NCBI GenBank assembly: GCA_963844865.1
Contig: CAWJPY010000013.1
Span: forward strand, 124,001 to 188,000
Direction of reading: 5' to 3'
DNA: 64,000 nucleotides
DNA from: CAWJPY01 sp963844865
Lineage (GTDB): Bacteria > Acidobacteriota > Thermoanaerobaculia > Thermoanaerobaculales > Sulfomarinibacteraceae
Made by a program: the position numbers and the translations under genes. Under the pieces are notes generated by a model that saw nothing but the letters and a program-made list of their open reading frames with translations, had not been told where the DNA came from and searched no databases. Positions 36,531-44,671 of the stretch are shown piece after piece. The first letter of the stretch is position 1. Every line of letters starts with the position of its first letter.

Positions 36531-36572
36531 CCCCGACCCATGCCGGAGTCTACCATCCGGCACGGGTCGGGG
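36531..36572 (-). terminator. Strong hairpin between the mtfA-like and exporter genes
   Basis: 17-nt arms at 36531-36547 and 36556-36572 pair over their whole length on the minus strand (one G-U pair), with an 8-nt loop. It lies just past the stop of the mtfA-like gene and upstream of the adaptor gene. There is no U-run, so it is a terminator-like structure and not a textbook intrinsic terminator. Confidence 0.65.
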
Positions 36573-36590
36573 CCGGAAATGGAAGGCATC

Positions 36591-37480
36591 TCACGAGCTG
36601 GCGTGGGGTGACGGTGGCGAGGACGTCGGCGTGGACAGCCGTGCCGGGTCCTGTTGGTAGAAGGTGCGGAGCTGCTCATACAGCGCCGGGTGCTGGCGCT
36701 GAAGCGCCGCCGGCTTCTCGAAGAACAGCTCGGTGACCACCGCGAAGAACTCGGCCGGATTGGTGGCGCCGTACGCTCCGAGGAAGCTCGGGCGGTGGCG
36801 CTGGAGGCGGTCGACGAGGTCCTGGTACTCCGCGCCCAGCACCCTGGCCCAGGCGACGTACATGGACCGTTGCCGGGAGCCTGGGCGCGCCGTCGGCGAA
36901 GCCGGCCTCGTTGTCGAGCTGGTGGGCGAACTCGTGCAGGACCACGTTGTGCCCGTCGTGGACGTCCGAGGCGCCCCGTGCACGACGTCGTCCCACGACA
37001 GGACCACCGTCCCGTGCGACCAGGACTCGCCCGAGACGGGCCTGCTCGCCCTCGATCACGATGCCGCCGGCCAGGTGCTGCGCGGACTCGGCGCACGTAG
37101 GCGTGGGGATAGACCAGGATCGTGCGCAGGTCTGGGTAGACGTCGGTCCGGCGGTGCAGGAGCAGGATGCAGGCCTGGGCGGCGATGGTGACCCGCACCT
37201 CGTCGTCGACCTCCAGCCCCCCGCAGCCCTCGAAGCTCTTCTCGGCCACGAACACCTTGACCAGGGCCTCCAGCTCCTGCCGATCCGGGGGCGCGAGCCG
37301 GCGACAGTACGGCACGTTGCGGTCCAGGATGGCGTGCCAGGCATCCGGGAACGGTCTCCTCATGAGCCTCCGGAGTCGCCAGGCTCGGAGGCCGAGGCCG
37401 ACGGGCCAGGGGTGGTCGCCCGGCGGGCCCTCCGGTTCGGGGGAGGGGGAGGCGGGGGATCCTGGTGTGTCGTCGCTCAT
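36591..37480 (-). CDS. mtfA: MtfA-like zinc metallopeptidase, reading frame broken by several indels
   Basis: Piecing three frames together gives a protein of about 294 residues of the MtfA (DgsA anti-repressor) peptidase family. The N-terminus from the ATG at 37480 ends in RRTDVYPDLRTILVYPHAYV; then come GGIVIEGEQARLG, SWSHGTVVLSWDDVVHGA, DVHDGHNVVLHEFAHQLDNEAGFADG with the zinc motif HEFAH, and YVAWARVLGAEYQDL to the end. Breaks lie near 37103, 37033, 36978 and 36884. All family landmarks survive, so this is either a very recent pseudogene or sequence error. A strong hairpin follows the stop. Confidence 0.75.
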
Positions 37481-37664
37481 GGGCAACCTCTCTGGCCTGC
37501 AACCTCGTGCCGGGGCCGTCCTGTTCCGGAGTCGGACGCCCTGCGGCCTCTCGTCGTGGCAGGTGCTCGACCCGGAGAGAAGGGCGCGGCCTTTGGGTGG
37601 AGGGCTCGCCCCGGCGGGTGGGACGGATCCGGAGTGTTCTCGGAGCGGGATTGTTGCACGTCGT

Positions 37665-38927
37665 ATGAAGTTGCCTCTCAGGCGGCTGCTGACCACGGAC
37701 TTCTGGCGATCCATCGGTGTCAATCAGGCGGTGGTGGCGGTGTCGGTGGCCCGCCTCGCCGATGCCATGGGCAACAGCATCCTCTTCATCGTCATCCCGG
37801 TCTTCGTGAAGAAGCTGCCCGACGACCTCATCGCCATGCCGGTGGAGATCAAGGTGGGCGTGCTGATCTCCCTCTACGGGTTCGTCGTGGCCCTGCTGCA
37901 GCCGCCGGCCGGGGCGCTCTCGGACCGCCTGGGGCGACGCAAGATCCTGATGCTCATCGGCCTGTTGGTGATGGCCCTGGGGACGGTGTCTTTCGCGTTC
38001 GCCGACCGGTACCTGGAGCTGCTCTTCCTGCGCGCGGCGCAGGGCGTGGGCATCGCCCTGACCGTCCCCGCCGCCATGGCCATCCTGGCCTCGGTGACGG
38101 AGCGGAGGTCGCGGGGCGGCGCCATGGGCTTCTACACCACCCTGCGCCTCGTCGGCTTCTCCATCGGGCCGCCGGTGGGGGGCTTCCTGCAGGTCCACTT
38201 CGGCTTCGACTCCGCCTTCTTCACCGGTGCCGGGCTGCTCCTCCTGGCCTTCGTGGCGGTGCAGCTCTGGGTGCCCGACGTCCGGGTGCCGCCCCCCAAG
38301 GAGGGTGAGGAAGTGCCGCCCTTCCGGATCATCGACCCCGCCCTGCTCAGCCCGGGGATCCTGGCGGTCTCCCTCGCCACCTTCGCCATGGCCGCCGCCT
38401 TCTCCATGGTGGTGACCCTGGAGAACGAGTTCAACGCCCGCCTAGGCATGACGGCGGTGGGCTTCGGAGTCGCGTTCAGCGCGCTGATGGTCGGCCGCCT
38501 GGCGACCCAGGTCCCCCTCGGGAGGCTGTCCGACTACATCGGTCGCAAGCCCCTGATCGTGGGGGGGTTGCTCCTGACGGTCCCGGTGACCATCGGTCTC
38601 GGTCTGGCCGCGTCCGATCTGGAGTTCCTGCTCCTGCGGGTGGCCCAGGGGGTGGCCGCTGCGGCCATCGCGGCGCCCGCCCTGGCCCTGGCCGGGGACC
38701 TCTCCGGCTCCGGCGGCGAGGGCCGCCAGATGAGCGTGGTGACGACCGGCTTCGGTCTCGGCATCGCCGTCGGGCCGCTGGTGTCGGGGCTGCTGGCGGT
38801 GTTCTTCTTCGAGCTCCCGTTCCTGGTGATGGCGGGCTTCTGCGTGGTGGCGGCCCTCGTCATGCTGCGCTATGCCGAGGAGACGGTCAGTGAAAGTCGT
38901 GACTGGCGATTCTGGCGTCGGTCCTGA
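37665..38927 (+). CDS. Major facilitator superfamily transporter
   Basis: A 420-residue, 12-helix MFS protein. The loop 2-3 motif A appears as GALSDRLGRRKIL near residue 82 and again as GRLSDYIGRKPLI near 285, the usual internal duplication. The general layout matches drug/metabolite exporters of the DHA type, but no substrate can be assigned. The ATG at 37665 has no obvious Shine-Dalgarno. Its 3' end overlaps the 3' end of dnaE2 by 41 bases on the opposite strand. Confidence 0.85.
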   Translation: MKLPLRRLLTTDFWRSIGVNQAVVAVSVARLADAMGNSILFIVIPVFVKKLPDDLIAMPVEIKVGVLISLYGFVVALLQPPAGALSDRLGRRKILMLIGLLVMALGTVSFAFADRYLELLFLRAAQGVGIALTVPAAMAILASVTERRSRGGAMGFYTTLRLVGFSIGPPVGGFLQVHFGFDSAFFTGAGLLLLAFVAVQLWVPDVRVPPPKEGEEVPPFRIIDPALLSPGILAVSLATFAMAAAFSMVVTLENEFNARLGMTAVGFGVAFSALMVGRLATQVPLGRLSDYIGRKPLIVGGLLLTVPVTIGLGLAASDLEFLLLRVAQGVAAAAIAAPALALAGDLSGSGGEGRQMSVVTTGFGLGIAVGPLVSGLLAVFFFELPFLVMAGFCVVAALVMLRYAEETVSESRDWRFWRRS

Positions 38928-41900
38928 CCGCCTCGAAGCCCTCCGCCTTCACCGACAACGTGCCGTCCCGCTTCTGGAGGACCCCGTCCACGATGAGCAG
39001 GGGCGAGGTGACCACCAGCCTGCGGTTGGCCCGGAACAGGTCCGGGGGGACGATGGCCTGCACGGTCCCGGTCTCGTCCTCCATGGTGAAGAACACGAAG
39101 CCCCTGGCCGTCCCCGGCCGCTGGCGGACGATGACCGCGCCGCCGGCCCGCACCCGGCTGCCGTCGGCGAGGTCCGGGAGCGAGGCCAGGGGCGTCACCC
39201 CGCGCCGGTCCATGTCTGAGCGCAGGTAGCTCATGAGGTGGGGGCCCGTGGTGAGGTGGAGGCCGGCGTAGTCGGCGACGGTCTCCTCCAGGTCGCTCAT
39301 CTCGGGCAGGGGCGAGGCCGCCTCCGGGGGGAGGTGGGCCAGCAGCGGGCCGCGCCGCGCCGTCACCTCGGCCACCTGCCACAGGGCCTGGCGGCGGGTC
39401 AGCCCCAGGGACGCCAGCGCCCCCACGTGAGCCAGCAACGCGAGCTGCTCCTCGTCGAGGGCGCAGCGCTGGGCGAGGTCGGCGAGGTTTGAGAAGGGGG
39501 CGCGGGTCCGCTCGCACTCGATGGTCTCGCCGGCTCTCCGGCGCAGGCCGTGCACGTAGCGCAGCCCGATGCGCACCCCGCCCTCCTCCCAGCGGCAGCG
39601 CCAGCCGGAGCGGTCGACGTCCACCGGATGGACCTCCACCCCGTGCCGCTGGGCGTCCTTGAGGAGGGTGGCCGGGTGGTAGAAGCCCATGGGCCAGGCG
39701 TTGAGGAGGCCGACGTAGAAGGCCGCCGGGTGGTGGCGCTTGAGGTAGGCCGAGGCGTAGACGATGAGGGCGAAGCTGGCGGCGTGGGACTCGGGGAAGC
39801 CGTAGAGGGCGAAGGAGGTGATGGAACGGACGATCTCCTCCTGGGCGGCGCCGGACGATGCCGCGCTCCGTCATACCGGCGCGGAGCTTGCGCTCGATCG
39901 GTCTGCATCCGCTCCCGGGAGCGCTTGAAGCCCATGGCCCGCCGCAGCTCCTCCGCCTCGCCGCCGGAGAACCCCGCCGCGACCATGGCGATGCGCAGGA
40001 GCTGCTCCTGGAAGAGCGGCACCCCCAGGGTGCGCTTCAGCATCGGCTCGAGGCAGGGGTGGGGGTAGGTGACGGGCTCGCCGCCCCTGGCGGCGCTCGA
40101 GATACGGGTTGGTCATGTTGCCGACGATGGGGCCGGGGCGGATGATGGCCACCTGGACCACCAGGTCGTAGAAGCGCTCGGGGCGGTTGCGCGGCAGCGA
40201 CGCCATCTGCGCCCGGCTCTCGACCTGGAACACCCCGGCGGTGTCGGCGCGCGCGGAGCATGCCGTAGGTCTTCGGGATCGTCGGGGGGCAGGTGGGCGA
40301 GGTCGAGGTCGACGCCCTCGTGGGCGCGGATCAGCGGGATCGCGTCCTCGAGGGCGCGCCAGCATGCCCGAGGCCCAGCAGGTCGACCTTGATGATCCCG
40401 AGGTCGGCGCAGTCGTCCTTGTCCCACTGGATGACGGTGCGGCCGGGCATGGCGGCGGGCTCGAGGGGGACCACCTCGTCGAGGCGCCCCTGGGCGATGA
40501 CCATGCCCCCGGAGTGCTGGCCCAGGTGGCGGGGGAGGTTGCTGGATCCGCCACCAGAGCTCTTGAAGTGCTCGGCGCGCGGACGGGGTCGATGTCCGAC
40601 GGCCGCGAGCTCCGCGTCCAGGTCGCGGGCCCCCGTCCCGGATGTCGCTGGAGGCGTGGCGGCCGAGCTGTTTGGCCAGCCGGTCGACCTGCTCCGGGGC
40701 GAAGCCCAGGGCCTTGCCCACCTCCCGGGCCGCCGAGCGGTCGCGGTAGGTGATGACGTTGGCGGTCATGGCGGCGCCGTCCGGCGCCGTAGCGCCGGTA
40801 GACGTACTGGATCACCTTCTCGCGCTGGTCTCCCGAGGGCAGGTCGAGGTCGATGTCGGGCCACTCGCCCCGCTCCTCGGAGAGGAAGCGCTCGAACAGC
40901 AGCTCCATCTTCACCGGATCGACGGCGGTGATGGAGAGGGCGTAGCAGACGGCGCTGTTGGCGGCCGAGCCGCGGCCCTGGGCGAGGATGCCCTCGCGCT
41001 GGCAGAAGCGGACGATGTCCCAGACGATGAGGAAGTAGCCGGCGAGGTCCGAGCTTCTCGATCAGCGCGAGCTCGTGCTCGATCTGGGCCTGGGCGCGGG
41101 CGGTGAGGGGCCGGAAGCGGGCGCGGGCGCCGTTCCAGGTGACCTGGCGCAGGTACGAGTCCGGCGTCTCGCCGGGCGGCAGGGGGTAGTCGGGGAAGCG
41201 GTAGCCCAGGTCGGTCGAGGGTGAAGTCGAGCTCGCTGGGCGAGCTCGCCAGCGGCGGCCACGGCCCGCGGCAGGTCGGCGAACAGGGCGGCCATCTCGG
41301 CGGGGTGCGCGCAGGTGGCGCTCGCGCTCGGCGTCGAGCAGGCGGCCCGCGGTGTCGAGCGTCATGCCCTCGCGGATGCAGGTGAGAACATCGGCGAGCT
41401 CCTTGTCCTCGGCGCCGGGCGTAGCGCACGCCGCCGGTGGCGACGAGCGGCAGCCGCAGGCGGCGGGCGAGGTCGAGCAGGGCGCTGTTGCGGTGCTCCT
41501 CGCTCGCGCAGGTGGTGGCGCTGGATCTCCACGTGCAGGCGGCCATCGAAGAGGTCGGTGGAGGTGCTCCAGCTCGCGCCGCGCCGCCTCCAGGCCGCGG
41601 TGCACGAGGCGCTGCGCAACCACCCCCTCGGCGCCGCCGGTGAGGCAGTGCAGGCCGCGGGCGTGCTCGGCGATCTCGGTCCCAGCTCGCCCGAGCCTCG
41701 CCCTTGGGCCGACCGCGGGCGGCGGCGGTGAGCAGCCGGCACAGGTTGCGGTAGCCGCGGCGGTCGGCGGCGAGCAGGGTCAGCCGGGGCAGGGGCGTGC
41801 CGGGAGGGGGAGGGTCGGGGACGAGGCCCAGGGGGCCCCTCCGGTCCACCCACCCCTCCAATCTTGAATTTGGGTTCGGGTCGTCGTCGAGGACGACCTC

Positions 41901-42095
41901 GGCGCCCACCAGGGGCGTGATGCCGGCGGCGGTGGCCGCCTTCCAGAAGCGCGGCGCCCCCGACAGGCCGTTGCGGTCCACCAGGGCCACGGCGCCGAGC
42001 TCCAGCTCCGCCGCCCGCTCGACGAGGTCCTCGGGCTCGGACGCGCCCTCCAGGAACGAGAACGCCGACGCGCAGTGCAGCTCCGCGTACCTCAT
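38887..42095 (-). CDS. dnaE2: Error-prone DNA polymerase DnaE2, frame broken by about 20 single-base insertions
   Basis: Conserved DnaE2 segments appear in order across all three frames: the PHP domain (MRYAELHCASAFSFLEGAS), DLFDGRLHVEIQRH, REDKELADVLTCIREG, DLGYRFPDYPLP, QGRGSAANSAVCYALSITAV, WPDIDLDLPSGDQREKVIQY, MTANVITYRDRSAAREVGKA, VIQWDKDDCADLGIIKVDLL, QMASLPRNRPERFYDLVVQV, SFALYGFPESHAASFALIVY, and the C-terminal OB domain. The frame moves the same way each time (20 insertions counted, no deletion); removing them gives 1062 residues, normal for DnaE2. DnaE2 extends past lesions with ImuA/ImuB during damage-induced mutagenesis. No lost motif was seen, so artefact or very recent decay are both possible. 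Confidence 0.85.
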
Positions 42096-42111
42096 GCCGA
42101 GCCTCTGTACG

Positions 42112-42490
42112 CCCCGCGAGGAGCGGTGCCGCATCGGATGACACGGGGCCGTCGAGCGGCGGCCGGCTGCCCCACTCCGCCTGTCATCCTGGGCATCCCT
42201 GCATCTCTTCGCGGCGGTGTCTCATGGGATGACACGGGACCGCGCGGAGACAGTGGGACGTCCAAGTTGCCTGTCATTCTGAGCGAGGGTCGGTCCGCCG
42301 GAGCGAGTCGAAGAATCCCCCGAGAGCACCAAGGTCGTGCCTGGGAGGCGTCCCACGGGCCTTCGGGGGATGGTTCGACTCGTCGCTCGCCACGGACGGC
42401 GAGCTCCTCGCTCACCATGACAGAACAAGGGTGTGTGATTGGGAGCGAGCGGAGGTCCGCCGGAGCGAGTGGGAGGATCCCCTTCAGAGC
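42112..42490. repeat. TCATCCTGAGCGAG-type repeat element
   Basis: One near-complete unit of the family found in the 23.7-24.7 kb tandem array: halves facing each other around GGCGTCCCACGGGCCTTCGG, from about 42267 to 42421, with partial copies on both sides. It lies in the gap upstream of dnaE2. Confidence 0.75.
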
Positions 42491-42583
42491 AGCAGCCACG
42501 TCCCACCGCAGGACGCGAACGCGGGTTCTGTCCACTGCCGCCGGTCGCTGATCACGGCCGCCGTTGGCCGCCGCTGCCGCTGA

Positions 42584-42690
42584 TACGACGCGCTCCGGGA
42601 GCACCAGAGCGGGTGCCAGGCACTCTCTTCGACCGCAGCGACCGAGCACATCGCAGCGACAGACGGGGTGCCTGGCATCCTCTCTGGCCT
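42584..42690. repeat. REP-like palindrome pair, copy 2
   Basis: GGGTGCCAGGCAC at 42611-42623 faces GGTGCCTGGCA at 42667-42677, preceded by CGGGAGCACCAGAG as in copy 1 (6816-6905). The loop sequence differs from copy 1. Confidence 0.7.
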
Positions 42691-42721
42691 GCTCAACGAG
42701 CCGGCCCCCGGACGCGGGGTG

Positions 42722-42797
42722 ATCGGTCATACATCCCATCGGCGTGCCACTCCCCGGACCTGCGATCGCGGTAGATCCGGTAGAGACTCCTCCCGGC
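42722..42797 (-). pseudogene. Fragment of an imuB 3' end
   Basis: The minus strand reads SLYRIYRDRRSGEWHADGMYD, nearly identical to the last residues of the intact ImuB at 44672 (GLYRIYRDRRSGDWYADGMYD). Nothing else of imuB is present. It sits directly after a promoter that matches the imuA promoter and before repeats leading to dnaE2, so it looks like the remnant of a duplicated or rearranged imu operon. Confidence 0.7.
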
Positions 42798-42825
42798 TCG
42801 GCCGCGGCCTCCGCTGGAGAGATTC

Positions 42826-42854
42826 AGTGTAGGCATAAACAAGACATAAAACAA
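42826..42854 (-). promoter_or_regulatory. imuA-like promoter with TTTATG direct repeat (upstream of dnaE2)
   Basis: On the minus strand: -35 TTGTTT (42854-42849), a 17-base spacer carrying two TTTATG units 11 bases apart, then -10 TACACT (42831-42826). The arrangement is base-for-base parallel to the imuA promoter at 47889-47917. It reads towards the imuB fragment and dnaE2, whose start is about 730 bases away. Confidence 0.65.
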
Positions 42855-42862
42855 GGGACTAC

Positions 42863-42890
42863 TTGACAACGAATAGATTAGTACTAAATT
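42863..42890 (+). promoter_or_regulatory. blaI promoter and probable operator, leaderless
   Basis: -35 TTGACA (42863-42868), 16-base spacer, -10 TAAATT (42885-42890), then six bases to the blaI ATG at 42897. The palindrome TTAGTACTAA (42878-42887) overlaps the -10 box, with a further TTTAGTA just after it, fitting autoregulation by a BlaI-type repressor. There is no Shine-Dalgarno. Confidence 0.7.
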
Positions 42891-42896
42891 TTTAGT

Positions 42897-43283
42897 ATGA
42901 ACCGACGCAACGCAGCCCGTCTGACCGACTCGGAGCTCGAGATCATGCAGGTGATGTGGCAGCTCGACGGGGCCACGGTGCGCCAGGTGCACGACGTGAT
43001 CTCCGAACGCCGTCAGGTCGCCTACACCACGGTCATGACGATCATGAACATCCTGGAGGAGAAGGGGCATCTGCGTCGGACCAGCCGGGAGGGCAGGGCC
43101 TACGTGTACGAGCCGGTCCGTCCCAAGGACGAGGTCATCGCCTCCATCGTCGACGACTTCGTGGGACGGGTCCTGGAGGGCTCGGCCCATTCCCTGGTCG
43201 CCGGCCTCATCGAGCACAAGAAGCTGTCGAAGCGGGACCTCGAGGAGATCGCCCGGCTCATCGAGGAGGCAGACGAGTCATGA
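42897..43283 (+). CDS. BlaI/MecI/CopY-family transcriptional repressor
   Basis: A 128-residue winged-helix repressor. The DNA-binding domain spans about residues 8-75 (LTDSELEIMQVMWQLDGATV...AYTTVMTIMNILEEKGHL), and the C-terminal helices dimerise. Its stop overlaps the start of the M56 peptidase gene (ATGA), the classic BlaI-BlaR1 pairing in which the membrane peptidase inactivates the repressor. A palindrome over its own -10 box is the likely operator. No beta-lactamase gene is adjacent, so the regulated target is unknown. Confidence 0.92.
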   Translation: MNRRNAARLTDSELEIMQVMWQLDGATVRQVHDVISERRQVAYTTVMTIMNILEEKGHLRRTSREGRAYVYEPVRPKDEVIASIVDDFVGRVLEGSAHSLVAGLIEHKKLSKRDLEEIARLIEEADES

Positions 43284-44626
43284 CCACGGCGAATCTCGTC
43301 AGCTACGCGTTGCAGACCGGAGCCGTCCTGCTGATCGGGCTTTTCGCGCCGCGCGTCCTCCGCCTGCGCGCCCCGGGCGTCGCCCTGCGCTACTGGCAGC
43401 TCCTGCTGGCCACGGTCCTGCTGTTGCCCTTCCTCCAGCCATGGCGGGTCGCCAGTGCCGGCTCGGTGACGGTGGAGGCCGTGGGGGCGCTGCTCACCAG
43501 CAGTGCTCGCGCAGTGGCGCCGGCGAGCCGGGGGGCGACCGTCACCGGATGGATCCTGCTCGGCCTCGCGCTGGTGGCGGCGGTCCGCCTGATCTGGCTG
43601 GCGGTGGGGCTCGCCGTGCTGCGTTCCTATCGGAGAGCGGCGCGGCCCCTGGGCCGCGTGCCACGGGCTGTGATCGAGCTGCTGGGTGCGTCGAGGACGC
43701 GCGTGCGGCTGCTGGTCTCGAATCGAATCCCGGTCCCGGTCACCTTCGGCTGGTTGCGGCCGACTGTGCTCCTGCCCCGGGGCTTCGAGGATCTGCCGGA
43801 GCCCTACCAGGTGAGCATCGCGTGCCACGAGCTCATGCACGTCCAGCGCCGGGACTGGCTCGCCGTGGTGACGGAGCGTTCGCTCCGCGCCCTGCTGTGG
43901 TTCCACCCGGCGGTGCCGATCCTCCTGCGGCGGATCGGGCTCAGCCGCGAGCAGATCGTGGACCGCGAGGTCGTTCGTCTCACGGGGAGGAGACGAGACT
44001 ACCTGGATGCGCTCTGGTCCATGGCCCGTTGGCAGGAGCGGGCGACGTCCACTCCCGCCCTCTCCTTCCTCAACCGCAGCGATCTCTTCGAACGAGTGGC
44101 TCTGCTGACCCGGGAGGTCAAGATGTCGAAGCTACGCCTGGCGACCGCGGTCGCCGCCCTCGGAGTGTCGGTCACGGTGGCCGGTGTGGCCGCTGCGGCG
44201 GCCTTTCCCCTGGTGAGAACCCGGGCCGGTGAGCTGGCCGCGTCGACCGCCTCGAGGGATGTCGAGGTGGCGGCGGCGAGCGACGAGGGCGGCCCCGTGC
44301 GTTACCAGCCGGGAGGTGAGGTCACCGAGCCGAAGATCCTCACCAAGGTGAACCCCGTCTACCCCGAGGAGGCCAGGAAGAAGGGCCTGGAGGGCCTCGT
44401 GGTTTGCGAGGCCATCATCACGGCCGAGGGCACGGTGTCCAGCCTGAAGATCCTCAAGTCCTCTGACGAGGCCTTCGACCAGCCGACGATCGACGCCCTG
44501 ATGCAGTGGACCTTCGAGCCTGCCACCCTGCACGGCAGACCGGTGGATGTGATCTACATCCTGACGGTCAGGTACAGGCTGTCCGATGAGGAGTCCCACG
44601 AGCAGGGCGGGGAGAGCGACGGCTAG
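43280..44626 (+). CDS. M56 (BlaR1-type) membrane metallopeptidase with C-terminal TonB domain
   Basis: A 448-residue membrane protein. Helices at about 8-25, 38-56 and 90-115 precede the peptidase region with the zinc motif HELMH (H183, H187). A further helix lies near 305-325, and the last 95 residues form a TonB energy-transducer-like domain (PEEARKKGLEGLVVCEAIITAEG...PTIDALMQWTFEPA). The penicillin-sensor domain of true BlaR1 is replaced by the TonB-like domain, so the signal is probably not a beta-lactam. It forms an operon with the BlaI repressor upstream. Confidence 0.9.
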   Translation: MTTANLVSYALQTGAVLLIGLFAPRVLRLRAPGVALRYWQLLLATVLLLPFLQPWRVASAGSVTVEAVGALLTSSARAVAPASRGATVTGWILLGLALVAAVRLIWLAVGLAVLRSYRRAARPLGRVPRAVIELLGASRTRVRLLVSNRIPVPVTFGWLRPTVLLPRGFEDLPEPYQVSIACHELMHVQRRDWLAVVTERSLRALLWFHPAVPILLRRIGLSREQIVDREVVRLTGRRRDYLDALWSMARWQERATSTPALSFLNRSDLFERVALLTREVKMSKLRLATAVAALGVSVTVAGVAAAAAFPLVRTRAGELAASTASRDVEVAAASDEGGPVRYQPGGEVTEPKILTKVNPVYPEEARKKGLEGLVVCEAIITAEGTVSSLKILKSSDEAFDQPTIDALMQWTFEPATLHGRPVDVIYILTVRYRLSDEESHEQGGESDG

Positions 44627-44671
44627 GGTGCTCGGGCCGAGGTCGAGCTCCCGGTCCGCCCCGGCGTCGGG

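Noticed and set aside
38887..42095. Programmed frameshifting to explain dnaE2
   Set aside because: Some 20 shifts without any common slippery site or downstream structure cannot be programmed; artefact or decay is far simpler.
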